64,000 nt of DNA from Kitasatospora sp. GAS204B (GTDB lineage Bacteria > Actinomycetota > Actinomycetes > Streptomycetales > Streptomycetaceae): positions 27,783 through 91,782 of the forward strand of contig NZ_JARZAG010000030.1 of assembly GCF_029892155.1 (NCBI RefSeq), given 5' to 3'. This document shows, piece by piece, positions 1 through 8,059 of this stretch. Within the stretch, counting starts at the first letter, position 1, and each line of letters opens with the position of its first letter. Below the pieces are notes generated by a model, which was not told the DNA's origin, ran no database searches, and was given only the letters and a program-made list of their open reading frames with translations. The position numbers and the translations under genes are program-made.

Positions 1-474
1 CACGAAGCGCAGCTGGTCGTCGTAGACGGCCATGCCGACCGGGGCCTGGGTGAAAAAGCCGTCCAGGACCGCGAGGTCGGCCTGGATCCGGCGCAGCGCG
101 GTGACGTCCGAGGCGACCGCGAGCACCAGCGGTAGGCCGTCCGGGCCGGTGACCGGGTGGGTGCGGAACTCCAGGTTGACGTAGTGGCCTTCGCGGTGGC
201 GCACCGGAAAAACCCCTGACCAGGGGTTGCCGGCCAGGATCCGCTCGAACAGCTCGAGCACCTCGGCGCGGTGCTCGGGGCCGGCCAGCAGCTGGGCGGC
301 GGGGGCGCCGACGGCCTGTTCCGCGGTGTAGCCGAGCAGTGCCTCGGCGTCCCCGCTCCAGTGCAGGATGCGGCCGTTGTGCTGGATCAGGGCGGTGGCG
401 ATCGGGACCATGAGCAGCCCCTCGGGGCGGCTTGCGGCGCCGCTCCCCTGCCTGTCCTGCTGGACTTCGCCCAT
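1..474 (-). CDS. PAS-domain sensory protein (C-terminal part beyond window)
   Basis: The frame opens at ATG 474 and runs off the left edge, giving 158 codons. Residues about 22-135 form a PAS fold (HWSGDAEALLGYTAEQAVG, then a PAC-like tail ending in SDVTALRRIQ). A second PAS seems to begin near residue 139 (LDGFFTQAPVGMAVYDD). In streptomycetes this arrangement usually precedes GAF and PP2C/SpoIIE-type phosphatase domains, so a signalling phosphatase or histidine kinase is likely, but the effector domain is not visible. No signal peptide or membrane segment is seen in the visible part, which suggests a cytoplasmic sensor. It is transcribed away from the gene at 618. Confidence 0.75.
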   Translation of the reverse strand, partial: MGEVQQDRQGSGAASRPEGLLMVPIATALIQHNGRILHWSGDAEALLGYTAEQAVGAPAAQLLAGPEHRAEVLELFERILAGNPWSGVFPVRHREGHYVNLEFRTHPVTGPDGLPLVLAVASDVTALRRIQADLAVLDGFFTQAPVGMAVYDDQLRFV

Positions 475-540
475 GCCTGGGCCCTCCGTTCGCCAGGCCC
501 CGCCCCCGCTTGGTCATTTTCCCACTGAGGGGTCGGAATA

Positions 541-590
541 GGCGCCCGGACCACTTAGTTGTAAAGTGCACCTAGCTGGTTGCATTTGCC
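541..590 (+). promoter_or_regulatory. AT-richer promoter region of the YhgE-like gene
   Basis: The stretch just before the Shine-Dalgarno sequence is far less GC-rich than its surroundings and is centred on the palindrome GTGCAC (about 566-571) in the context TTGTAAAGTGCACCTAGCT. The outer arms match only poorly, so this is a tentative promoter/operator region of the kind bound by MarR or TetR regulators. No regulator gene is adjacent. Confidence 0.3.
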
Positions 591-617
591 ATCTACTTTC
601 CAGGAGGCTGACCCGCT

Positions 618-1691
618 GTGAACCCGACCACCGCCTCGCCGGACCTGCGGCACACGCTGCGCCACCTGCTCACCCACCTGCTGACGCCGCTGCTGATGTG
701 CCTGGGCATGGCGCTCGCCTACCAGGGCGCGTTCCACCAGCCCACCCCGCACCACCTGAAGGTCGCGGTGGTCGGCCAGTCGCCGCAGGCGCTCGGGCTG
801 GCCCAGGGCATCCAGGCCAAGGCGGGCCAGGCGCTGGACGTCGGCACGCTGCCCAGTCGGGCGGCGGCCGAGCAGCAGCTGCGGGACCGCGAGCTGGTGG
901 GCGCCTTCCTGCCGGACGCCGGGAGTCCGCAGCTGCTGGTCGCCTCGGCGAACTCGGGCACCTCGGCCACCGCGGCCGAGCAGGTGTTCCGGCAGGTCAC
1001 GGCGGTGCAGGGGACGCCGCTGCAGGTCACCGACCTGGCGCCGACCGCGCCCGGCGACCCGACCGGGCAGGGCCTGTTCTTCCTGCTGGTGGCGCTCAGC
1101 ATCGGCTCCTACGGCAGCGTCGCGGTGATCGGGACGGCGGGCGCCGCGCTGAGCCTGCGGCTGCGGGCGGTGGTGGGCGTGGCCACCGCGCTGGTGGTCA
1201 GCGTGATCGGCCTGGTGACGGCGGGCCCGGTCTTCCACGTGGTGGACCACGACTACGCCGCGGTGTGGGCGCTGTCCTGGCTCTACTCGGCAGGCATCGT
1301 GCTGATCGGCATCGGGCTGCACAGCTTCCTCAAGCGGTGGACCACGCTGACCTTGATGGTGCTCTTCGTGATGCTCAACTTCACCAGCTCCGGCGGCGTC
1401 TTCCGCCCCGACCTGCAGCCCGGCTTCTTCGGCGCGCTGCACCACTTCTGGAACGGCGCCGGCTTCGTGGAGGGCGCGCGGGATCTCCTCTACTTCGGCG
1501 GCGGCGCGGGGCTGGGCGGCCGGGTGCTCGCGCTGGCGCTCTGGCTGGTGGCCGGGCTGCTGACGCTGCTGGGCGCGGCCTGGTACGAGCGGCGGCAGCC
1601 CGCGGTGGCGGCTCCTGGGACGGTGGCGCTGCCGGAGGCGGTGCGGGTCGAGGTGGAAGAGGAAGAGGAGCAGGCGGCGGTCGGGGCCTGA
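618..1691 (+). CDS. YhgE/Pip-like integral membrane protein
   Basis: This is a 357-aa membrane protein with one N-terminal transmembrane helix (about 22-37), a soluble extracytoplasmic stretch of roughly 110 residues, then five hydrophobic segments (about 151-172, 183-205, 215-234, 241-257, 302-322) and an acidic, Glu-rich tail. That topology matches ABC-2-type or YhgE/Pip-related membrane proteins, and no ATPase partner is adjacent. The start is GTG 618, preceded by AGGAGG at 602-607. The function is unknown. YhgE-type proteins are linked to export or cell-envelope processes, but no substrate can be assigned here. Confidence 0.6.
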   Translation: MNPTTASPDLRHTLRHLLTHLLTPLLMCLGMALAYQGAFHQPTPHHLKVAVVGQSPQALGLAQGIQAKAGQALDVGTLPSRAAAEQQLRDRELVGAFLPDAGSPQLLVASANSGTSATAAEQVFRQVTAVQGTPLQVTDLAPTAPGDPTGQGLFFLLVALSIGSYGSVAVIGTAGAALSLRLRAVVGVATALVVSVIGLVTAGPVFHVVDHDYAAVWALSWLYSAGIVLIGIGLHSFLKRWTTLTLMVLFVMLNFTSSGGVFRPDLQPGFFGALHHFWNGAGFVEGARDLLYFGGGAGLGGRVLALALWLVAGLLTLLGAAWYERRQPAVAAPGTVALPEAVRVEVEEEEEQAAVGA

Positions 1692-1735
1692 ACCGGCGGG
1701 GCCGGTGGCTCGGTGGCCGAACTGTCAGTGGCTGC

Positions 1736-1990
1736 CTACCGGGTGGCGGTCGGCAGCGGGAGCAGATGGCGTTCGGTCAGGTGGCCGACCCAGTGGCGGT
1801 GGCACCGGGGGCAGGCGGGGGCGCCGTCCGTCGAGTACGGGGACGGGGTCGGGAAGCCGGAGTGCGAGAAGGCCTCCCAGTCGGCCCCGTCCTCGTCACG
1901 GTAGTGCTGGACGTCGTAGTTCGCGGTCCACCGGTGCCAGCACTGCCCGCAGGTGAACTCGACGTGTTCCACAGCCAGTTCGGTGATCAT
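1736..1990 (-). CDS. Small zinc-ribbon protein
   Basis: This is an 84-aa protein with two cysteine pairs, CGQC near residue 14 and CPRC near residue 63, plus His and Trp residues typical of actinobacterial zinc-ribbon hypotheticals. The start ATG 1990 is chosen because GAGGAG lies about seven bases upstream; an in-frame ATG at 2059 has no comparable signal and would add an unstructured extension. No catalytic motif is visible. The two Cys pairs imply one structural zinc, so a nucleic-acid- or protein-binding role is possible but not shown. Confidence 0.65.
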   Translation of the reverse strand: MITELAVEHVEFTCGQCWHRWTANYDVQHYRDEDGADWEAFSHSGFPTPSPYSTDGAPACPRCHRHWVGHLTERHLLPLPTATR

Positions 1991-2255
1991 GGCGACACTC
2001 CTCGGTGTGGAGCGGGCGCCGGTCGGGCCAATCGGCGCATTCCCTCCCGTAACGGTCAATCCAACTCCGTTCGCGGGCCGCTGGCAAGGGGGTGTCGGAG
2101 GTCGGTTGCCGCTCCTCGCGGCGGGGCCGCGCCCGTGGCCGGAGCCGTTCGGCAGTACCGGAACGACTGCGCTGACAGCGGGTCACGGCGTGAACTAGGA
2201 TGAACGCCATCCAATTGGCGGACCCGTGCATGCCAGGCGGGCCGGGAGGTGTGCG

Positions 2256-2807
2256 ATGACGGAAGCCGAGGACGCGGTACGGGGAACGGCGGCCGACGCC
2301 GGGACCGGGGCTTCGACGACCGAACTGCCGAGAACTGGCCCGGAGACGGCGGGGGAGCCGACCGTGCGGGAGTCGACGGCGAGCGCCGGCAGGACGGGCG
2401 CCGCCAGCACGCTGGCCGAGAAGATCGACGGTCTGTTCCGGGTCGTCCGGCGGCCCAACCGCGAGCAGTACAGCCACGAGGAGGTCGCCAAGGCCTGCCG
2501 GGGGGCGACCGGCGAGACCTTCTCCGCGACCTACCTCTGGCAGCTGCGCACCGGCCGGCGCGACAATCCGACCAAGCGGCACCTGGAGGCGTTGGCCCAG
2601 TTCTTCCAGGTCCCGGTGGCGTACTTCTTCGATGACGAGCAGGGCGCGGTGATCGCCCAGGAGCTGGAACTGCTCGGCGCCCTACGGGACGCTGGGGTGC
2701 GCAGCGTCGCACTGCGCGCGGTCAACCTCTCGCCGGAGGGCGTGGGGACGATCAGCGACCTGATCGACGTGATCGCGCGGCGCGAGGGCGGCAGCGCGAA
2801 GGGCTGA
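2256..2807 (+). CDS. XRE-family transcriptional regulator
   Basis: This is a 183-aa protein. The first 55 residues are low-complexity and rich in Thr, Ala and Glu. A Cro/CI-type helix-turn-helix follows at about residues 70-130 (SATYLWQLRTGRRDNPTKRH, then LEALAQFFQVPVAYFF). The C-terminal third is helical. ATG 2256 is chosen because GGGAGGT precedes it; an in-frame ATG at 2226 lacks a ribosome binding site. The gene heads a three-gene unit with an ImmA-type protease at 2854 and a DUF6545 membrane protein at 3369, an arrangement recurrent in actinomycetes. By analogy with ImmR/ImmA, the protease may cleave or inactivate this regulator. Confidence 0.8.
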   Translation: MTEAEDAVRGTAADAGTGASTTELPRTGPETAGEPTVRESTASAGRTGAASTLAEKIDGLFRVVRRPNREQYSHEEVAKACRGATGETFSATYLWQLRTGRRDNPTKRHLEALAQFFQVPVAYFFDDEQGAVIAQELELLGALRDAGVRSVALRAVNLSPEGVGTISDLIDVIARREGGSAKG

Positions 2808-2853
2808 GCGGGCGGGTGGGCCCGTCGGCCTCGTCAAGGGGAGGGATGCACGG

Positions 2854-3369
2854 GTGTTCGGGCGGCGGGCGCGGCGTGGGCGGACCTGGCAACGGTGTCA
2901 ACAGACCGTGGCGGCACTGGAGTTACCTGACCCGTTCGACGCCGTGCGGTTCGTCGCCGGGCTGGCCGAGCGGCGCGGTCGGCCGATCGAGCTGATCCCG
3001 GTCAGCGGGCGCCCCAACCTCCCGTGCGGCCTGCTGGTCACCACCGACCAGGCCGACTGCATCCTCTACTCCGCCGACACCACCCCGCTGCACCAGCAGC
3101 ACATCCTGCTGCACGAGGCCGCGCACCTGATCTGCCGGCACGACGAGACCGCGCCGGCCGCCAAGGTGCTGCTGCCGCACCTGGGTTCGGAGCTGGTGCA
3201 GCGGGTGCTCGGGCGCACCGTGTACACCGAGCCGCAGGAGCGCGAGGCGGAGCTGGTCGCCTCGATGATCCTGCACCGCGCGGTGCTGGACGGCGGCGGG
3301 CGCGGGGGTGGCGGCAGCGGCGGGGCGTCGTGGACGGAGTCGGTGTTCGGGAGTCCGGGGGGTGCGTAG
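2854..3369 (+). CDS. ImmA/IrrE-family metallopeptidase
   Basis: This is a 171-aa zinc protease. The catalytic HExxH is HEAAH at about residues 88-92, and a downstream EREAE segment (about 129-133) supplies the likely third ligand and supporting acids, as in ImmA/IrrE (Peptidase_M78). The Gly/Ser-rich C-terminus is probably disordered. The start is GTG 2854, with AGGGGAGGG nine bases upstream. The stop codon overlaps the GTG of the next gene by one base, which shows tight translational coupling. Codon 24 (2923-2925) is TTA, a rare codon that makes translation bldA-dependent in streptomycetes. Family members cleave XRE repressors, and the XRE protein at 2256 is the obvious candidate substrate. 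Confidence 0.82.
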   Translation: MFGRRARRGRTWQRCQQTVAALELPDPFDAVRFVAGLAERRGRPIELIPVSGRPNLPCGLLVTTDQADCILYSADTTPLHQQHILLHEAAHLICRHDETAPAAKVLLPHLGSELVQRVLGRTVYTEPQEREAELVASMILHRAVLDGGGRGGGGSGGASWTESVFGSPGGA

Positions 3370-4667
3370 TGGTCGCGCCCGGACCGGCTGACCTGGCGGC
3401 CTACGGGTCCGCCACGCTCTTCCTGGCCTTCGCCGTCCAGCGGCTCGCCGCGCTGCGTGGTCATCGCGGCAACCGCGGTGACCGGGTGAGCCTGTACGCG
3501 GGCGGTTTCGCGCTCTGCATGGCCGGCGGCCTGGTGGCGCTGGCCCCCAGCACGCTGGCGGCGGTGAGCATCGGCTCGAACCGCGAACTGACGCTGCTCT
3601 TCGGGGACCTGCTGAAGACCGGCGCGGTCGGCCTGCTGGCGCTGATCGCCCTGCTGCTGCAGGGCCCGCGGGACGATCCGGCGGCCGCCCGGGCCCGGCT
3701 GCGCCGGTGGCTGGTGGCCCTGCTGGTGGTGCCGCTCGCCCTGGTGCTGCTCTACCGCAGCGCCCACATCACCGACCGGGGGCAGGAGTTCATGGTGCAC
3801 GGCTGGCGGCGCTGGCCGCTGGCCGGCTACGACCTGCTGTTCGGCGGCTACGGAGCCGCCTGCCTGGTGGTGCTGGGCTCGGTGCTGGCCCGGCAGACCC
3901 GGCTGGCGACCGGGAACCTGCTGCGCACCGGCCTGCGGCTGATGACGCTGGCGGCGGGCGTGGGCGTGCTGTGGTGCGCCTGGACGCTGGACGACGTGCG
4001 CGATGTGCTGCTGCACGCGCAGCAGAAGGGCGGCGAGGACACCGTCTCCAACCTGGTCGGGGTGGTCTGCGCGGGCCTGACGGTCAGCGGGGCGACGGCG
4101 ACGGTGTGGGGCGGCACCCGGTGGGGTGCGCGGATCACCGCCCCCGTGCGCTGGTGGCGGGCCCGGCGTAGCTACGCGGTGCTCGGGCCGCTGTGGGAGG
4201 CGCTGCACCGCGCGATGCCGGAGATCGCGCTGGGAGAGGGTGGCGAGGGGCGGCGACTCGCCCTGCGGGACGCGGAGTTCGCGCTGTACCGGCGGGTCAT
4301 CGAGATCCGGGACGGGCAGTTGGCGCTGCGCCCCTACGTCGGGGAGCAGGTGGCGGTCTGGGTCGCCGAGGAGCAGCGGGCGGGCGGCCTGCGCGGCCCG
4401 GACGGTGCGGTGGACGGCGCGGCGGTGGAGGCGGCGACGCTGGCCGCCGCCCTGGAGGCCGCCCGGGCCGGGCAGCGCTGCCGCGACGCGACGGTGACCG
4501 GGGTGCCGCAGCCGGTCCCCGGCCCGGGCACGGTGGACGCCGAGGCGCAGTGGCTGATCCGGGTCGCGGCGGCCTTCGACGCGTGCGCGGCGGTCGCGGC
4601 GGTCCGCCGCCGGGCTGTTGAGGCGTTGGCGGCCCTGGAGGGGAGCGGGGCGGGGGCGGGCGGGTAG
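3369..4667 (+). CDS. MAB_1171c-like membrane protein with DUF6545 C-terminus
   Basis: This is a 432-aa protein with about seven hydrophobic segments in the first 260 residues and a soluble helical C-terminal region (about 265-432) of the DUF6545 type. The GTG start overlaps the ImmA stop (TAGTG), so it is the third gene of the XRE-ImmA unit. In databases the family is often labelled 'MAB_1171c family putative transporter', but no transport motif is visible. Its constant partnership with XRE and ImmA proteins suggests a membrane sensor that transmits a signal to the protease. That role is inference from gene order. Confidence 0.7.
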   Translation: MVAPGPADLAAYGSATLFLAFAVQRLAALRGHRGNRGDRVSLYAGGFALCMAGGLVALAPSTLAAVSIGSNRELTLLFGDLLKTGAVGLLALIALLLQGPRDDPAAARARLRRWLVALLVVPLALVLLYRSAHITDRGQEFMVHGWRRWPLAGYDLLFGGYGAACLVVLGSVLARQTRLATGNLLRTGLRLMTLAAGVGVLWCAWTLDDVRDVLLHAQQKGGEDTVSNLVGVVCAGLTVSGATATVWGGTRWGARITAPVRWWRARRSYAVLGPLWEALHRAMPEIALGEGGEGRRLALRDAEFALYRRVIEIRDGQLALRPYVGEQVAVWVAEEQRAGGLRGPDGAVDGAAVEAATLAAALEAARAGQRCRDATVTGVPQPVPGPGTVDAEAQWLIRVAAAFDACAAVAAVRRRAVEALAALEGSGAGAGG

Positions 4668-4679
4668 CGATGGAGCATC

Positions 4680-5240
4680 ATGGCGGGCATGAGCAGCCCA
4701 CGCAGACGTGCTGAGTTCTTCATCGACCCCGCGCAGGACCGGACCTACACCGGACCCGCCACCGGGGACGAGCGGGCCATGCTGGTCGACTTCCTGGTGG
4801 CCGGGCGGGCCACCGTGCGGCTCAAGTGTGCGGGCCTGGCAGCCGAGTTGGCGCTTCGCTCGGTGGAACCGTCGACGCTCTCGCTGCTGGGCCTGATCCG
4901 CCATCTCGCGGAGGTGGAACGGCGCTGGTTCCGCCGCGTGCTGGCCGGCCAGCAGGCGCCGCCGCTCTTCGTCTCGGCCGCCCGGCCCGACCAGGACTTC
5001 GACGGCGCGGTGCCCGATCCGGCGGTGATCGCCGAGGCCTGGCAGGCCTGGGACGCCGAGCGGGCGTTCGCCGACGACTTCATCGCCGCCGCGCCCGACT
5101 TCGACGTGGTCGGCGAGGACGTGTGGCGCGGGACGGTGTCGCTGCGCTGGGTGCTGCTGCACGTGATCCGGGAGTACGCCCGGCACGGCGGGCACGCCGA
5201 CCTGCTCCGGGAGCGGATCGACGGGGCCGTCGGACTGTGA
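4680..5240 (+). CDS. DUF664 / DinB-like protein (mycothiol-dependent enzyme family)
   Basis: This is a 186-aa four-helix-bundle protein of the DinB/DUF664 type. The conserved elements are HLAEVERRWF near residue 77 and HVIREYARHGGHADLLRERI near residues 161-180. The histidines in these elements normally bind a divalent metal. Family members include mycothiol S-transferases and other thiol-dependent detoxification enzymes. ATG 4680 has GGAG just upstream; ATG 4689 is an alternative. It follows the DUF6545 gene by 12 bp and could be cotranscribed, but it is not an obligatory part of that system. Confidence 0.8.
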   Translation: MAGMSSPRRRAEFFIDPAQDRTYTGPATGDERAMLVDFLVAGRATVRLKCAGLAAELALRSVEPSTLSLLGLIRHLAEVERRWFRRVLAGQQAPPLFVSAARPDQDFDGAVPDPAVIAEAWQAWDAERAFADDFIAAAPDFDVVGEDVWRGTVSLRWVLLHVIREYARHGGHADLLRERIDGAVGL

Positions 5241-5264
5241 GCGGATGACGTCCCGTCAGGCGGG

Positions 5265-5480
5265 CTACTCCGGCAGCTCCGGCGCCTCGGGCAGGTTTGG
5301 CGGCTGCGGCAACTCGGGCGGCTCGGGAAGCTCGGGCGGCTCGGGCAGCCGAGCGGGCTCGGGCAGGTGACTGAACGGCAGATGCGGGATGTCGGGCAGC
5401 TCCCCGAGCTCGGGCAGGTCCGGCGGCTGCGGCAGCTCGGGCGGTTCGGGGAGCTCGGGCGGCTCGGGGAGGATCGGCAT
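5265..5480 (-). CDS. Proline/glutamate/leucine repeat protein (PELPEP repeats)
   Basis: This is a 71-aa protein built almost entirely from PELPEP/PELPQPP-type hexad-to-heptad repeats, with one central insertion (DIPHLPFSHLPEPARL). ATG 5480 is chosen because GGAG lies six bases upstream; an in-frame ATG ten codons earlier lacks a binding site. There is no signal peptide, cysteine or domain. The codons within the repeats vary, so the reading frame looks maintained rather than being a by-product of DNA repetition. The function is unknown. An extended polyproline-II rod or an SH3-like docking peptide is conceivable. Confidence 0.5.
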   Translation of the reverse strand: MPILPEPPELPEPPELPQPPDLPELGELPDIPHLPFSHLPEPARLPEPPELPEPPELPQPPNLPEAPELPE

Positions 5481-5656
5481 GGCGACTCCAGCGGAGAGTG
5501 CGGCATCCATGGCGGACGTACCGTCAGATCATCCTCAGGTCGCTCGGGCGCCGACAAGGGGCGTGGCCGAAATCGATCACGGCCGCCGGGACCGAGCCGG
5601 GCGTTTGCCGACCCCCCGCCGCCGGGTTCACGCTGGAGGGGAGCAGGAGGCAGGCC

Positions 5657-5920
5657 ATGCGAAATCACTGGGATGTCGAGCTGAGTTTCGAGGAAGACGG
5701 CGTGCACACGTTCTGTGACGCCCGGCTGCTGGGTGCCCGGGCCCCGGGGCTGGCCGGCCACGGCGAGGCGCTGCGCAGCATGGACGACCGCCCACTGGCC
5801 AGGATCGGCGAGGAGGTGGCCGCCTGGCGGGCGCTGGACGACCTGGCGCACAAACTCCGGGCGCAAGCGGCCGGCGAGATCGACGACGAGGGGCACCGGC
5901 CCGCGTACCTGATCTACTGA
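5657..5920 (+). CDS. DUF1876 domain protein
   Basis: This is an 87-aa protein that matches the DUF1876 family in length and pattern: WDVELSFEEDG near the start, then GHGEALRSMDD and EVAAWRALDDLAHKL. The family has a dsRBD-like alpha/beta fold and is common in actinobacteria, with no assigned biochemical role. ATG 5657 is preceded by a strong AGGAGG at 5645-5650. It converges on the regulator gene ending at 5941. Confidence 0.82.
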   Translation: MRNHWDVELSFEEDGVHTFCDARLLGARAPGLAGHGEALRSMDDRPLARIGEEVAAWRALDDLAHKLRAQAAGEIDDEGHRPAYLIY

Positions 5921-5940
5921 CCGGCCGGGCGACGAGGGTC

Positions 5941-6807
5941 TCAGCGGGCGGTCGAGTCCTCGTGCTGTTCGCGGCTGGCCCACCAGCTGGCCAGCAGTCG
6001 CAGGGACTCGGCCGAGTTCGACGCGGGCTCGGCGTGGTAGGTGAGCAGCGTCTGGTCCGGGTCGGCGGGCAGCGCGAAGGTCTCGTAGCGCAGCGCCAGG
6101 GGGCCGACCACCGGGTGGTGCAGGTTCTTCGTGCCGTACCCCTTGTCGGCCACGTTGTGGGTCGCCCACAGTCGCCGGAAGTCCTCGCTCTGCACCGAGA
6201 GTTCGCCGACCAGCGCGCACAGGCGCGGGTCATCGGGGTCGCGGCCGGCCTCCAGCCGCAGTATGGCGACCACATCGGTGGCCTTGCCCTGCCAGTCGAC
6301 GAAGAGTTCGCGGGCCGCCGGGTCGCGGAAGATCTGCCAGGCCAGGTTGCGCTGCTCGGCCGGCAGCGCCGCGTAGTCGCCGAACAGCGCGCAGTACAGC
6401 GGATTCCAGCTCAGCACGTCCATCCGCCGGCCCAGCACGCAGGCCGGGACCGAGTGCATCACGTCCAGCAACTGCTGCAGTTCGGGTCGGACCCGCTGCG
6501 GGCGGACGGCCGCCCGCGAGCGGCGGTGCACGGGGCGCACCAGGCGGGACAGGTGCTCACGCTCGGCCGGGCTGAGCCGCAGCGCGGCAGCGATCGCCTC
6601 CAGGACGGTGCTGGAGACGTTCTCGGCGTGGCCCTGTTCGAGCCGGGTGTAGTAGGCGACGCTGACACCGGCCAGCTGGGCCAGCTCCTCGCGGCGCAGC
6701 CCGGGGACCCGTCGGCGGCCGCCGTAGTAGATCAGGCCCACCTCCTGCGGCTGCAGCCGGGCCCGGCGGGACCGGAGGAACTCGCTCAGTTCGGTGCGCT
6801 GGTCCAT
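5941..6807 (-). CDS. MmyB-type helix-turn-helix regulator
   Basis: This is a 288-aa regulator. The N-terminal XRE helix-turn-helix is at about residues 10-75 (GLRREELAQLAGVSVAYYTR). It is followed by an MmyB-like ligand-binding domain with the hallmarks VLSWNPLYCALFGD and HHPVVGPLALRYETFALP. ATG 6807 follows CATACT at a six-base gap, which suggests a leaderless transcript; no Shine-Dalgarno sequence is seen. It is divergent from the alcohol dehydrogenase at 6928. This family typically controls a divergently transcribed oxidoreductase, so it is probably the dehydrogenase's regulator. Confidence 0.88.
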   Translation of the reverse strand: MDQRTELSEFLRSRRARLQPQEVGLIYYGGRRRVPGLRREELAQLAGVSVAYYTRLEQGHAENVSSTVLEAIAAALRLSPAEREHLSRLVRPVHRRSRAAVRPQRVRPELQQLLDVMHSVPACVLGRRMDVLSWNPLYCALFGDYAALPAEQRNLAWQIFRDPAARELFVDWQGKATDVVAILRLEAGRDPDDPRLCALVGELSVQSEDFRRLWATHNVADKGYGTKNLHHPVVGPLALRYETFALPADPDQTLLTYHAEPASNSAESLRLLASWWASREQHEDSTAR

Positions 6808-6927
6808 CCGTCCAGTATGCCCGTGGTGGCGGCCGCCTTCGCAGGGTGTCACTGCCAGTGGTACGAACCGTGGTCCTACGCAGAGTTCGCGCTGGTACCA
6901 GGTAGTGGCAGGCGGCAAGCTGGTCTC
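6808..6927. promoter_or_regulatory. Divergent promoter between MmyB regulator and dehydrogenase
   Basis: This 120-bp intergenic region holds a perfect 10-bp palindrome CTGGTACCAG (6892-6901). It also has an inverted pair, TGCCA with TGGTA at 6853-6863 and TACCA with TGGCA at 6896-6910. These arms are plausible operator half-sites for the MmyB-type regulator. The site lies between the two start codons, so one regulator could control both directions. Confidence 0.4.
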
Positions 6928-7974
6928 ATGACGCAGACCACTGTCGCCGCTTACGCCTCCCCCGCCCCGAGCGCCCCGCTGGAGCGGACCACCATCCCCC
7001 GTCGCGCGCTGGGCGAGCACGACATCCTGATCGACATCAAGTTCGCCGGCATCTGCCACTCCGACATCCACCAGGTCAACGCCGACTGGGGCGTCGGCAC
7101 CTACCCGATGGTCCCGGGCCACGAGATCGCGGGCGTGGTCGCCGAGGTCGGCACGGGGGTCACCAAGTACGCGGTCGGTGACCGGGTCGGTGTCGGCTGC
7201 TTCGTCGACTCCTGCCGCGAGTGCGACAACTGCCGCGCGGGCCAGGAGCAGTACTGCACCAGTGGCATGATCGGCACCTACAACAGCCAGGGCAAGGACG
7301 GCCGGCCGACCTACGGCGGCTACTCCACCCACATCGTGGTGGACGAGAACTACGCACTGCGGATCCCCGAGGGCCTGGGCCTGGACGTCGCCGCGCCGCT
7401 GCTCTGCGCGGGCATCACCACCTACTCCCCGCTCGCGCACTGGCAGGTGGGCCCGGGCAAGAAGGTGGCCATCGTCGGCCTCGGCGGGCTCGGTCACATG
7501 GGCGTCAAGATCGCGCACGCGCTCGGCGCCGAGGTCACCGTGCTGAGCCAGACGCTGAACAAGCGCGAGGACGGCCTGCGGCTGGGCGCGGACCACTACT
7601 TCGCGACCAGCGACCCGGCCACCTTCGAGCAGCTGGCCGGCACCTTCGACCTGATCGTCAACACGGTCTCGGCCGACCTCGACCTGAACGCCTACCTGGG
7701 TCTGCTGCGCACCGACGGCACCCTGGTGCAGGTCGGCGCTCCCGAGCAGCCGATGCCGGTCTCGCCGTTCGCGCTGATCGGGCAGCGCAAGTCGCTGGCC
7801 GGCTCGATGATCGGCGGCATCCGGGAGACCCAGGAGATGCTGGACTTCTGCGCCGAGCACGGCATCGGTGCCGACATCGAGGTGATCGAGGCGACCGCGA
7901 TCAACGAGGCCTACGCCCGGGTGCTGAAGAGCGACGTGCGCTACCGCTTCGTGATCGACGTCGCGACGATCTGA
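6928..7974 (+). CDS. Zinc-dependent alcohol dehydrogenase (NAD(P)H-dependent, YahK/CAD-like)
   Basis: This is a 348-aa medium-chain dehydrogenase. Catalytic zinc ligands are Cys in GICHSDIH (near residue 45) and the GHE motif (near 67). Structural zinc ligands come from CRECDNCRAGQEQYC (about 98-112). The nucleotide-binding GLGGLG motif is near residue 190. The overall pattern resembles the YahK / cinnamyl-alcohol-dehydrogenase branch, which reduces aldehydes with NADPH. Start ATG 6928 gives the usual family length. A strong hairpin terminator follows at 7994-8026. Regulation by the divergent MmyB-type protein is likely. Confidence 0.92.
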   Translation: MTQTTVAAYASPAPSAPLERTTIPRRALGEHDILIDIKFAGICHSDIHQVNADWGVGTYPMVPGHEIAGVVAEVGTGVTKYAVGDRVGVGCFVDSCRECDNCRAGQEQYCTSGMIGTYNSQGKDGRPTYGGYSTHIVVDENYALRIPEGLGLDVAAPLLCAGITTYSPLAHWQVGPGKKVAIVGLGGLGHMGVKIAHALGAEVTVLSQTLNKREDGLRLGADHYFATSDPATFEQLAGTFDLIVNTVSADLDLNAYLGLLRTDGTLVQVGAPEQPMPVSPFALIGQRKSLAGSMIGGIRETQEMLDFCAEHGIGADIEVIEATAINEAYARVLKSDVRYRFVIDVATI

Positions 7975-7993
7975 CGGTCCGGCAACGTGACTT

Positions 7994-8026
7994 GATACCC
8001 CCGTTCGAGCAGTGGACGGGGGTATC
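7994..8026. terminator. Hairpin terminator after alcohol dehydrogenase
   Basis: Perfect 11-bp arms, GATACCCCCGT (7994-8004) and ACGGGGGTATC (8016-8026), lie 20 bp after the dehydrogenase stop. It lacks a long T-tract, which is usual for high-GC actinobacteria. Confidence 0.65.
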
Positions 8027-8059
8027 GTCTGTTGATCGGTTTCTCTACGCTGATCACCC

